Source: Candidatus Poribacteria bacterium (GTDB lineage Bacteria; Poribacteria; WGA-4E; WGA-3G). From it: 48,356 bases of DNA. The translations under genes were made by a program, and so were the position numbers. The stretch spans positions 1 to 48,356 of the forward strand of contig JAGFCA010000121.1 of the NCBI GenBank assembly GCA_022394755.1, in the 5' to 3' direction. Under the pieces are notes generated by a model. It ran no database searches. It was not told the origin of the DNA and saw only the letters and a list, made by a program, of their open reading frames with translations. Of this stretch, positions 7,920 to 16,666 are shown piece after piece (the first letter of the stretch is position 1; every line of letters begins with the position of its first letter).

Positions 7920-9509
7920 CTATTTCTTCTTATCAGATTGTTGTGTTGACAACCCGTAACCCCCTCCACCAGGAGTTTCAATTTTTATTATATCCCTTTC
8001 CTCAGCATGTATAGTAACTTTTCCTTTTAAAGAGGATTCTTCACCATCTCGAATTAAGGTATTTCTACCACAATCTCCAGGTTCGCCTTCCTCCAATCCA
8101 TACGGATTAACCTCTCTTCGATCAGATAAAATCGTTACTTCTGCATCAGTTAATATACGAAAAGATCGGACAATCCCATCCCCACCTTGATATTTACCAC
8201 TTCCTCCAGTTCCACGTCGTATTGAATACTCATCAACTTCAATTGGATAGCTTGTTTCGATCGCTTCAATAGGAGTATTCATAGTATTGGTCATATGTGT
8301 ATGTATAGCATCAATTCCATCTTTTTTAGGACGTGCCCCCATTCCACCACCAATTGTTTCATAATAGGTGAATTCTCTATCTCTTACTACATCACTCCCA
8401 CCAATTGTAATATTATTCATTGAACCACTACTGGCTGCAGGAACTCTTTCTGGACATGCTTGTGCTAATGCCCCAAACAGAACATCAACAATTCTTTGAG
8501 AAGTTTCTACATTCCCACCTGCAACAGCCGATGGAAAAGTAGCGTTCACAATAGTTCCTTCAGGGGCAATTACCTGAATTGGTTCAATACAGCCGGAATT
8601 AGATGGGATGTTCTCTTCAACAATACATCGGAAAGTATAGAATACTGCAGAAAGGGTGATGGCATATATTGCATTTACTGAACCTTTTACTTGAGGAGAT
8701 GATCCAGTAAAATCTACAATAGCAGTGTCATTATTTATTTTAATAGAAACTCTTATCTCAATTTGGTCATTAGTAATTCCATCGTTGTCTAAATAATCAG
8801 AAAAAATATACTCTCCATTTGGTATTTCATTTAAAACCGATCTGACCATCCGATTTGAATATGCACAAAGTTCTTCCATATAAGTCTGTAATTCCGTAAT
8901 ACCATATTTCTCTACAATCTCCAAAAGCCGATGTTCACCAATTCGGTTTGCAGCTATCTGTGCTTCCAAATCTCCACTTCGTTCTGTAGGTGTACGGACA
9001 TTTGCTAAGATGAGTTCCCATATATCTGTATCTAATTCACCTTTCTGGAATAGTTTAATTGGGGGTATGCGAATGCCTTCCTGTACAACGCTTGTGGCAA
9101 GAGGCATTGATCCTGGGGTTATCCCACCAACATCTGCATGGTGTGCTCTATTCGCAACGAAAAAATACGGTTCATCACAATCATCTCCAAAAACTGGAGC
9201 GACAAGTGTAATATCAGGTAGGTGTGTACCACCTTGGTATGGATCATTAAGGATAATCATATCACCCCGTTCCATTTTAGTTTTCTCTATAGCAGCTAAA
9301 ACAGAAAGTGGCATTGAGCCCAGATGTACAGGAATGTGGGCGGCTTGGGCAATCATTTGACCCTTTCCATCAAAAACTGCACACGAAAAATCTAATCTTT
9401 CCTTTATATTTGGAGAGAAGGATGTACGCTGGAGAGTAACACCCATTTCTTCAGAAACAGATGTCAGAATATTTTTATAGAGTTCTAATTTTATCGGATC
9501 AAAATCCAT
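7920..9509 (-). CDS. hyuB: Hydantoinase B/oxoprolinase family protein (HyuB)
   Basis: The protein is the HyuB-type subunit of ATP-dependent hydantoinase, 5-oxoprolinase or acetone carboxylase-like enzymes. Characteristic segments are TSFSPNIKERLDFSCAVFD (~29-47), HIPVHLGSMPLSV (~58), GDMIILNDPYQGGTHLPDIT, ANRAHHADVGGITPGSMP, and a C-terminal SDRREVNPYGLEEGEPG and GGGGYG. The length of 529 residues matches a stand-alone HyuB. HyuA, its usual partner, is not encoded next to it: the neighbouring genes are a convergent DUF1552 gene and a divergent Gfo/Idh gene. The partner must be elsewhere, or the protein acts alone. The substrate cannot be told from the sequence. Confidence 0.92.
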   Translation of the reverse strand: MDFDPIKLELYKNILTSVSEEMGVTLQRTSFSPNIKERLDFSCAVFDGKGQMIAQAAHIPVHLGSMPLSVLAAIEKTKMERGDMIILNDPYQGGTHLPDITLVAPVFGDDCDEPYFFVANRAHHADVGGITPGSMPLATSVVQEGIRIPPIKLFQKGELDTDIWELILANVRTPTERSGDLEAQIAANRIGEHRLLEIVEKYGITELQTYMEELCAYSNRMVRSVLNEIPNGEYIFSDYLDNDGITNDQIEIRVSIKINNDTAIVDFTGSSPQVKGSVNAIYAITLSAVFYTFRCIVEENIPSNSGCIEPIQVIAPEGTIVNATFPSAVAGGNVETSQRIVDVLFGALAQACPERVPAASSGSMNNITIGGSDVVRDREFTYYETIGGGMGARPKKDGIDAIHTHMTNTMNTPIEAIETSYPIEVDEYSIRRGTGGSGKYQGGDGIVRSFRILTDAEVTILSDRREVNPYGLEEGEPGDCGRNTLIRDGEESSLKGKVTIHAEERDIIKIETPGGGGYGLSTQQSDKKK

Positions 9510-9616
9510 AGATCTTATTTATGCCTAATGTAATCATCTTAAATTAAGTAGGTCATTGAATTTTATCATTTTCTCTTGTAATATACAATAGAAACTACTC
9601 TATAAGGATGAATATA

Positions 9617-10576
9617 ATGAATTCTGTGAACATAGCATTAATTGGAGCAGGTGGTATGGCAAATGGCGTACATTATCCTTCTCTATCTGAATTTGAAGAT
9701 GTCAATTTAGTTGGAATATGTGATTTAGAAGAATCCAAACTCCATGATACAGCTGAACGGTTTAAGATTGACAAGACATTTAGCGACTACCGCGAAATGC
9801 TGGAAAAAACAGGTCCAGATGCCGTTTATATCTTAATGCCACCACAACACCTCTTTCCTCTTGTGATGCATAGTCTATCTCAACAGTTACATGTTTTTAT
9901 TGAGAAACCTCCAGGTATTACACTACACCAAACAAGAGAAATGGCATTGGCAGCAGAGAAGAATGGATGTAAAACTATGGTTGGATTCAATCGACGTTTT
10001 ATCCCATTACTTCAAAAAGTTAAGGGTATTGTTGAAGAACACGGACCTATAATCCAATGTATGTCCACATTCCATAAGAACACACCTAACGCGTTATACT
10101 ATGATGGGGTAATTGATGTGTTAACCTGTGACGCAGTACACGCTGTAGATGCATTAAGATGGTTAGGTGGAGGTGAAGTACAAGCAGTTGCAAGTCATAT
10201 TAACAGTTTTAATTCCGAAAGAGAGAATAGTTTTAACGCAATTGTTAAGTTCTCAAGTGGGGCATCAGGATATTTATGTACAAACTGGGCAGTTGGAGGA
10301 CGTATCCATATATTTGAGATGCATGCATCAGGTGTATCCGCATATATCAATCCAGATGCTGGTGGAAGTGCTAAGATCTATACATCTAACGGAATCACAG
10401 AGATTACAACAGAAGAAGCAGCAGACTCAGACCAAAATTACAAATATTACGGTTTTTATGGAGAAAGCAGACATTTTGTTGATTCAATTCAGTCCAATCA
10501 ACAACCCATAACATCCTTTAATGATGCAATCAAAACTATGGAACTCGTTGAGGCAATTTATAAGTATAGAATTTAA
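9617..10576 (+). CDS. Gfo/Idh/MocA family oxidoreductase
   Basis: This is an NAD(P)-dependent sugar/inositol-type dehydrogenase of about 319 residues. The Rossmann motif is IALIGAGGMANGVHYPS at the N-terminus. EKPPGIT carries the conserved catalytic-type lysine, and the second domain has DVLTCDAVHAVDALRWLGGG with the usual Asp/His pair. The start at 9617 is preferred because AAGGA lies eight bases upstream; an in-frame ATG at 9608 is almost inside the same Shine-Dalgarno. It is divergent from hyuB (107 bases between) and followed by an aldo/keto reductase on the same strand, so the two may act on one substrate. The substrate is unknown. Confidence 0.9.
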   Translation: MNSVNIALIGAGGMANGVHYPSLSEFEDVNLVGICDLEESKLHDTAERFKIDKTFSDYREMLEKTGPDAVYILMPPQHLFPLVMHSLSQQLHVFIEKPPGITLHQTREMALAAEKNGCKTMVGFNRRFIPLLQKVKGIVEEHGPIIQCMSTFHKNTPNALYYDGVIDVLTCDAVHAVDALRWLGGGEVQAVASHINSFNSERENSFNAIVKFSSGASGYLCTNWAVGGRIHIFEMHASGVSAYINPDAGGSAKIYTSNGITEITTEEAADSDQNYKYYGFYGESRHFVDSIQSNQQPITSFNDAIKTMELVEAIYKYRI

Positions 10577-10702
10577 CTGTTGGTACCAGAATTTAACATG
10601 GTATTTCATAAGGGTATGTGGTATTATTTATGGATGTATTTCGGTTTATAATTTACTGATATCTATAACCGGTACTACTGAATTAATAAAGGATTACATT
10701 TC

Positions 10703-11638
10703 ATGAAGCGAATTAGAATTCCCGGTGTTGACAAAGAAATATCACAACTTATTCTGGGAACAATGATGTATTCACCGGGTGAATATGAACATAGTACAAA
10801 AATGCTTGATACTTTCTTCGAAGCAGGTGGGAATGCATTAGATACTGCACATATCTATGGTGGTGGTAACAGTGAGAGGCTAATCGGTCTTTGGATGAAG
10901 GAAAGAGACAATAGAGATGAAGTATTTCTTATTGATAAAGGTGGACACCCCTACGGTGGAGTTCCTGTAAGAGTAACTCCAGAATTCGTAAGACAAGATT
11001 TACAGGAGAACTTGGAACGTCTTCAAACCGATTATATTGATCTATACATGCTACATAGAGATGATCCTGATACGTCTGTAAAAACGATAATTGATTACCT
11101 AAATGAAGAAATACAGGCAGGAAAAATTCGAGCAATTGCAGCTTCAAACTGGCACCCTCAACGTATTGATGAAGCAAATACATACGCACAAGAAAACGGT
11201 TTATATGGATTTGTTTCATGTAGTAATAATATTAGTCTTGCTGTTCCAATGGAACCGATGTGGGGAGGATGTGTTTGTGTTGATGAAGATGGACGTCGAT
11301 GGCATGAGGAGAAACAATTTCCACTAATGCCATGGTCTTCACAGGCACGTGGTTTTTTCAGTGGAGCCTTCACTCCTGATAATACGGATAATGGTGATAT
11401 GGTACGCGTTTACTACAATGATGAGAACTTTGAAAGACTTGAACGCGCAAAAAAACTCGGTTCAAAATATGGTTTTTCTCCAATACAGGTTTCTCTTTCC
11501 TACTGCGTTCACCTACCATTCCCAATGTTTCCTGTAGTGGGACCTGCAAACTTAGATGAAATGAACTCCTCAATCGGGGCATTAGAGCTACAACTGTCTG
11601 ATTACGAGGTACAATGGTTAAACCTCGAAATACAATAA
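10703..11638 (+). CDS. Aldo/keto reductase
   Basis: This is an NADPH-dependent TIM-barrel oxidoreductase of 311 residues. The catalytic tetrad can be placed: Asp and Tyr in LDTAHIYGGGNSE (about residues 48-60), Lys in LIDKGGH, and His in DYIDLYMLHRDDP. The ATG is preceded by AAAGGA nine bases away. The gene follows the Gfo/Idh dehydrogenase by 126 bases on the same strand. The nucleotide-binding C-terminal part (VGPANLDEMNSSIGALE) is complete. The substrate is not identifiable. Confidence 0.92.
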   Translation: MKRIRIPGVDKEISQLILGTMMYSPGEYEHSTKMLDTFFEAGGNALDTAHIYGGGNSERLIGLWMKERDNRDEVFLIDKGGHPYGGVPVRVTPEFVRQDLQENLERLQTDYIDLYMLHRDDPDTSVKTIIDYLNEEIQAGKIRAIAASNWHPQRIDEANTYAQENGLYGFVSCSNNISLAVPMEPMWGGCVCVDEDGRRWHEEKQFPLMPWSSQARGFFSGAFTPDNTDNGDMVRVYYNDENFERLERAKKLGSKYGFSPIQVSLSYCVHLPFPMFPVVGPANLDEMNSSIGALELQLSDYEVQWLNLEIQ

Positions 11639-11671
11639 TGATCCTACAACACAATAATGTAGTGGAATGTT

Positions 11672-12763
11672 ATGAATAAACAAATTTTACGGATTATACT
11701 ATTAACAAAAATCCTATTACTCACATTAGTTGTAAACTACAATGGGTTTACACAGGAGAGCTGAGGCGCATGAAGTAATCCTGCAATCCCCAGGGGCGGG
11801 ATAGGTGGAGTCAGTATGGCTTCAGAAAATAAAAAATATCAGTTGTCAATAAGTACAATGCGATGGTTTGATGCAAACGGTGGACACCTTGAAACAAAAG
11901 GCTTGACTTCTGCTGGAGAAATCGTTGAAATTCCTCTTCATCGTCATAAAGTTAACCTAAATATATATCGGATTGACATTGGATTAAAATATAGATTAGG
12001 GTCAAGTTGGGAAATCGAAACAAATATACCTTATGAATCCAAAATACAAGAAGCAAGCATAGAGGAAATTGAACCTCTGACAGAATCTCAGAAACAGGCT
12101 GCTATCCGTAATAGAGATATACATCACCGTAATGAAACTTATACTGGACCAACTGATATGGATCTATTAGTTGGGTACAATATACAAGGTGTGTTGGTTG
12201 AGAATGATTTCTTAATGGGACGAATTGGAACAACAATTCCTATTGGACAGACTGAAGAAGATCCTTGGATACTTGGGAATGCTGGTTTGGAACATTTACA
12301 TATCCAATTTGGCACAGGTACTTTTAATCCGATTGGAGATATCCATTATAATATACCTGTTTTTAAGGGTATCGCCGTGACCTCAAGTCTACGATCTAAA
12401 TATCCATTGTATGCAAATAAAAAAACGTATAGAGGGTCACGAGAACTGACATATACTGGAGGAATTAATTTCCGTCCGAATAAATGGTTTGGATTTCATG
12501 CAGGTTACCTTGGTTTTTATCAATCTTATGCATACTGGGATGGAGAATTGGACATAAATACAGGTCTCCGTTTTAGTATGGCATCATTCGGGGCATCTAT
12601 ATCTACACCCTACAGCATACCTATTGCCATTGCATTCATGCTTCCTTTACAACAAGAAACACTGTACGACGATAGCAATTCATTCGTAGATGGAAAATTC
12701 GATGAGAGTGACGCCTTTAAATTTGGTCCACTAATTTCTATTTCTGTCTTTTATTCATTTTAG
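11672..12763 (+). CDS. Beta-barrel outer-membrane protein; candidate UxxU selenoprotein (two in-frame UGA)
   Basis: The body (from Met 11816) looks like an outer-membrane beta-barrel: alternating hydrophobic/polar strands, many aromatics, no membrane helices, and a C-terminal Phe. Without an upstream extension it would have no signal peptide. In the same frame, ATG 11672 opens a typical signal peptide (KQILRIILLTKILLLTLVV, ending near GFTQES). The only stops between the two parts are TGA at 11762-11764 and TGA at 11771-11773, giving ES-U-GA-U-SNPAIPRGG, a CxxC-like spacing. Read through, the protein has 363 residues with Sec31 and Sec34. A GGA lies five bases before ATG 11672. The alternative is a start at ATG 11816, which has GGAG five bases upstream, giving 315 residues and no signal. 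I recall related barrel proteins with a CxxC-SNP segment at this position, which would support Cys-to-Sec replacement; that is from memory. The exact barrel family is not recognised. Confidence 0.7.
11778..11802 (+). promoter_or_regulatory. bSECIS-like hairpin after the two UGA codons
   Basis: ATCCTG (11778-11783) pairs with CGGGAT (11797-11802), using one T-G wobble. A four-base bulge CAAT follows, then CCC (11788-11790) pairs with GGG (11794-11796) around a CAG loop. The apical loop lies 17 bases after the second UGA and 26 after the first, inside the 16-37 base range described for bacterial selenocysteine insertion elements. The loop contains a G and the bulge contains a U, as is common for SelB-binding hairpins. 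Folding was done by eye only. Confidence 0.5.
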
Positions 12764-12814
12764 TGGTACTCTTAATTTATAATAGCTTCTCGGAAGGACG
12801 ATAAATAAAATATA

Positions 12815-13243
12815 ATGATTGCATATAGTCGAGGAGTCCAAATCTTTCAAGGTATAATCAGTGTCATATTAGGTGGAGTCAGTGTATTATTATCAATTTT
12901 GCTTAGACATTCAGGATATTCAATCTATACTCTATTGACATTTTTCATTGTAGGCATAACTTTAGTATTCTCAGGAGACTATCTAATAAACCTATTTAGA
13001 CTACCAGTCAATGAAAAAAAACAACAACTATTTAGTGAAGTTTGTCTGATTTCGTATGGTGTTTTCTATGTGAATATAGGATTATCACACCTTTTACAAC
13101 CCATATTACTATACAATTTATCGCACAAAATCAGTCCACTATGGGTACGTAGAGGTATTACAAGTATAGGAATAATTCTGATTATTGGTGGGGTTTATGA
13201 TATAATTAAATTATACTCACAGTCAAAGACAGAAACTGTATAA
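12815..13243 (+). CDS. Small four-helix membrane protein, unknown function
   Basis: I do not recognise this 142-residue protein. It has four hydrophobic stretches (about residues 9-28, 37-55, 69-90 and 108-130) joined by short polar loops, and a charged C-terminus. It lies 51 bases after the candidate selenoprotein gene on the same strand, so co-transcription is plausible. The cupin gene that follows is convergent. Confidence 0.7.
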   Translation: MIAYSRGVQIFQGIISVILGGVSVLLSILLRHSGYSIYTLLTFFIVGITLVFSGDYLINLFRLPVNEKKQQLFSEVCLISYGVFYVNIGLSHLLQPILLYNLSHKISPLWVRRGITSIGIILIIGGVYDIIKLYSQSKTETV

Positions 13244-13274
13244 TTCCTGTTATCGTACTAAATTTCTGCTGATA

Positions 13275-13580
13275 TTACTGAGCAATTATAACAGCATATT
13301 TTAATTTTATCTCTCCAACATTTCGAATACCATGTAAAACCCTACAATCCACTTGGATTGCTTGATTATCAGATATAATGTGTTTTTTATCTCCAAACAA
13401 AACTTCACCCTTACCAGAGAATACATAAAATATTTCTAAACCTTCATGGGTGTGTGGCGGATGTGCTCGTTTCCCCGGGTCTACCTCAGAAATGTGTAAA
13501 TGTAAACGTTCAGGATCAGTTCCTTCTTCAAAAACAAAACGATCAATACCTTTAATATCTGTTCTAATTTCTTCACTCAT
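13275..13580 (-). CDS. Small cupin-domain protein
   Basis: This is a single-domain cupin of 101 residues. The first cupin motif is seen in HPPHTHEGLEIFYVFSGKGEVLFG, with His-His-His-Glu type metal ligands, and the second in the VLHGIRNVG region with another His. The start has a strong AAGGAG seven bases upstream on the minus strand. It may be a small isomerase, dioxygenase or sugar-binding protein; cupins are too diverse to choose. It is convergent with the small membrane protein gene. Confidence 0.88.
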   Translation of the reverse strand: MSEEIRTDIKGIDRFVFEEGTDPERLHLHISEVDPGKRAHPPHTHEGLEIFYVFSGKGEVLFGDKKHIISDNQAIQVDCRVLHGIRNVGEIKLKYAVIIAQ

Positions 13581-13719
13581 TATCTTCTCCTTTTTTCCTA
13601 TCCTATCAAAACATTAACAACATGTCCAGACTATATTCTTAAAGAAATCAAATGTTAGCTTACTCATTTGCCATATCTAAATAACTCATTTTAATACATA
13701 AACAGTTTAGAGGAATACA

Positions 13720-14622
13720 TTGGCACGTAACATTCTCAAAGATAGCATTGTATACAATACGATTTGGTTATTCGGTCTAATTTGTCGTATTCTCCCTAAG
13801 AAGGTGGTAATATTTTTAGCCAAAGGACTTGGCCTGCTCTTATATTATATACTTAAAAAACGGAGGGAAATCGCATTACAAAATCTTAAGATTGCCTTTA
13901 AGGATACTATTGATAAGAATGAACGCCTTAAAATATGTAAAGAATGTTTTATTAATCTATCAAAAACCGTAGTTGAATTCATGCGATTTCCAAAATTAAA
14001 TGATAAGAATATATGGGAGTATGTTACAGTTATTGGCAAAGAACATCTTACAACTGCTATGGAATCAGGTAATGGAACTATCGTTTTCCTACCACATTTT
14101 GGTAATTGGGAACTCCTCTCACTTGTATATGGAGCACTCATTCCAAATCAAGCTAAAGCTATTGCATTTCCACTTAAAAACAAACCACTAAATGATTTAA
14201 TTTGGCGATACCGTCAGCTCTTTAGTTTAGAATTAATACTGAGAGAAAACGCCGTTAAAGAATCACTCAGAGCATTAAGAAACAATCAGGCAGTAGGATT
14301 CTTTGCTGATCAAAATGCTGGAGAACATGGGGTATTTATCGACTTCCTCGGTAAACCTGCATCTACAGCAAGGGGTCCAGTAACCTTGGCATTAAAAACT
14401 GAATCACCAATCCTTTTTTCTCTCGATATAAGAAAACCTGATGGAAGTCATGAGGTGGAGATTCTACCACCAATTTATACAGAAACCTCAGGTGATCTGG
14501 AAGCTGATGTGAGACATTATACATCACTACTATTAAATCAATTGGAATACTATATTCGGAAGTATCCTGATCAGTGGTTATGGATACATAACAGGTGGAA
14601 AACACAACCTGAATACATATGA
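13720..14622 (+). CDS. Lipid A biosynthesis-type (LpxL/HtrB) acyltransferase
   Basis: The protein is a membrane acyltransferase of the Kdo2-lipid A lauroyl/myristoyl transferase family, acting at the inner face of the cytoplasmic membrane. The catalytic H-X4-E motif is HFGNWE (His126, Glu131). Other family segments are VGFFADQNAGEHGVFIDFLGKPA and a C-terminal DQWLWIHNRWK. The length of 300 residues is typical. The start is TTG at 13720 with AGAGGA five bases upstream; no in-frame ATG gives a complete N-terminus. The stop is TGA, showing that UGA can terminate translation in this organism. It implies a lipid A-containing outer membrane. Confidence 0.9.
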   Translation: MARNILKDSIVYNTIWLFGLICRILPKKVVIFLAKGLGLLLYYILKKRREIALQNLKIAFKDTIDKNERLKICKECFINLSKTVVEFMRFPKLNDKNIWEYVTVIGKEHLTTAMESGNGTIVFLPHFGNWELLSLVYGALIPNQAKAIAFPLKNKPLNDLIWRYRQLFSLELILRENAVKESLRALRNNQAVGFFADQNAGEHGVFIDFLGKPASTARGPVTLALKTESPILFSLDIRKPDGSHEVEILPPIYTETSGDLEADVRHYTSLLLNQLEYYIRKYPDQWLWIHNRWKTQPEYI

Positions 14623-14859
14623 AACAATACTTAAATCCGAAAGTTGTTGACTGTAGAAAGGGTTTTCGATTCATTTTTATTTTTCTATCTTATAAATAGA
14701 TACAGCAACTATGACATCATCATAGGTCTTGTATACCATTGAAAATATCTTGAATAATTGTCATATACCTGCTATTATATAGAAACTGAATACTTGAAAT
14801 TCAATTAGACTTATATACTATTTCATCTACCATTTACAACTTCCAATGAGGCATCATTC

Positions 14860-16395
14860 ATGAAGAGATTTGTATTATCGTTGATAGTCTTAGGGATTGC
14901 AATCGGTGTTCCGTTCCTCATAATTCATTCAACTGAACGGAATGCTTCAAGTGATGAACGCATTACGCTGGCAATGTTAAACAAAGCACTTGCAACGACA
15001 ATTAAGACTGCAGAAGATAATTATTACAAGCCTATTGATCGTAATGAAATGTTTCAGGGAGCAATTAAGGGGGCACTTGCATCAATAGGTGACCCATATA
15101 CATATTTGCTGTCTGAACGGGATCATAGACGTTCTGTAGAGAATCTATATAATGCAAAATTTGGCGGTCTTGGAGTACAAATATATCCTGATCATCGTGG
15201 TTTTATTAAGATTTCGAAACCGATACCAGGAACTCCAGCCGAAGGTGCACATTTACAAGCTGGTGATTACATTACAAAAGTAAATGGAAAACAGATTTAT
15301 TTAGGTGATACTACTGGAATGACGTTAGATGATGTTGTGGATTTATTGCGTGGTGAAGTTGACACAGATGTCACACTAACTGTTAAGCGAGAATTCCTTG
15401 ACCCATTCGAAGTTAAACTGACACGGGCAAAGATATCTATACCGAGTGTGAATACTACAATGTTGGATGGGAATATCGGTTATATTCAAATCACGAAATT
15501 CATTGGAAAAGATAGGTTAGGTGGAACTGAAGAAGAATTTAACAAAGCATTGGCATCACATCAAGAGAATGGTATGCAAGCTCTAATTTTAGATCTAAGG
15601 AGTAATCAGGGTGGACTTCTTGATGCTGCATATCATATCGCAGACGCATTCATTAGTGAAGGAACAATTGTATCAACAATGGGTAGAAAAAGAGAATTTG
15701 ATAGTACTTATCCGGCACATAAAGATATTCTTTGTGATCCAAATATTCCTGTTGTAATCCTTGTTGATGAATATAGTGCCAGTGCTTCTGAAATTGTCGC
15801 TGGAGCTATTAAGGATACTGGACGAGGTATTTTGATTGGTTCAAAAACATACGGTAAGGGAGTTGTCCAAAAACGGTACCCTCTTGCAGGTATAGGTGCA
15901 ATTTCCATAACTATTTCCTCATATTTTACTCCTAACGGTACTTCTATTGACAAGTCTGGAATTACCCCTCAAGTTCCAATTGAAGACCCTTCAACTGATA
16001 GAATCGAACAAATGATGAGAAGGTTAGTAGTTGAGAAAAATGCTATTGAGAACTTTATTACATTATGGATAGAAAAAGAAACAAGAAGAACTGGAGAACT
16101 ACCTCAAGACTTTACGATACTGGAGCAGGAAATACCGAAGCTAAGCAAGAAACTGTCTGACGATGGGTTACGTGTTAGTATGGATTGGGTAACACAACGG
16201 GCAGAGTTATTGTTCAATCTTAATGTAGGTATTGATCGTATTGTAAATTTAAAATATGATCTACAAATAAAAGAAGCAATACGCATCATAAACGCGGGTG
16301 AAGTAGACACTATCATCTCTATCTACAAGAGTCTTGATAAAGTACTAGAAAATTTCGGTAAAGAAAGTCAAACATTATTGTCTCACTTATTATAA
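14860..16395 (+). CDS. ctpA: S41 C-terminal processing peptidase (CtpA-like)
   Basis: This is a periplasmic serine protease with a Ser/Lys dyad. An uncleaved or cleaved hydrophobic N-terminus (about residues 4-22) exports it. A PDZ domain follows (GGLGVQIYPDHRGFIKISKPIPGTPAEGAHLQAGD region, ~100-185). The S41 core has ILDLRSNQGGLLDAAYHIAD, then SASASE with nucleophile Ser308 and Lys333 in GSKTYGKG, spaced by 25 residues as in CtpA/D1 protease. The 511-residue length includes an extra helical C-terminal segment after the protease core. GAGG lies about ten bases before the ATG. It stands alone, with 237 bases before and 271 after it. Confidence 0.92.
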   Translation: MKRFVLSLIVLGIAIGVPFLIIHSTERNASSDERITLAMLNKALATTIKTAEDNYYKPIDRNEMFQGAIKGALASIGDPYTYLLSERDHRRSVENLYNAKFGGLGVQIYPDHRGFIKISKPIPGTPAEGAHLQAGDYITKVNGKQIYLGDTTGMTLDDVVDLLRGEVDTDVTLTVKREFLDPFEVKLTRAKISIPSVNTTMLDGNIGYIQITKFIGKDRLGGTEEEFNKALASHQENGMQALILDLRSNQGGLLDAAYHIADAFISEGTIVSTMGRKREFDSTYPAHKDILCDPNIPVVILVDEYSASASEIVAGAIKDTGRGILIGSKTYGKGVVQKRYPLAGIGAISITISSYFTPNGTSIDKSGITPQVPIEDPSTDRIEQMMRRLVVEKNAIENFITLWIEKETRRTGELPQDFTILEQEIPKLSKKLSDDGLRVSMDWVTQRAELLFNLNVGIDRIVNLKYDLQIKEAIRIINAGEVDTIISIYKSLDKVLENFGKESQTLLSHLL

Positions 16396-16666
16396 GATTG
16401 AAGCAAAGCGACCTAAAATTTTCTGTTTCATTAACCTATACAATTATGAAGTTTGTTGTTACCTAAAATCGGAATCTTCTGTAATTTAAATGATCAAGAA
16501 ATGCTGCAAACTTTCTTGCTTTACACACAACAATTAGAATGTTTAATAACTTTTGAACAACTTGACTTACGAAAATTTAATTTCTACCTTACACATTCCA
16601 TAACATCATTTACTTCTATATTCTAACCACAACACTCTTGTTGACAGATTAACTCAAACAATTTAG

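Noticed and set aside
11762..11773. Reassignment of UGA to an ordinary amino acid
   Set aside because: UGA ends genes at 5179, 14622 and 22827 in sensible places, and no other gene in the window has an internal in-frame UGA.
11762..11773. A simple pseudogene or frameshift of the barrel gene
   Set aside because: The frame is continuous, the body is intact and ends normally, and both stops are UGA in CxxC spacing; random decay would be unlikely to give this. It remains the main alternative.
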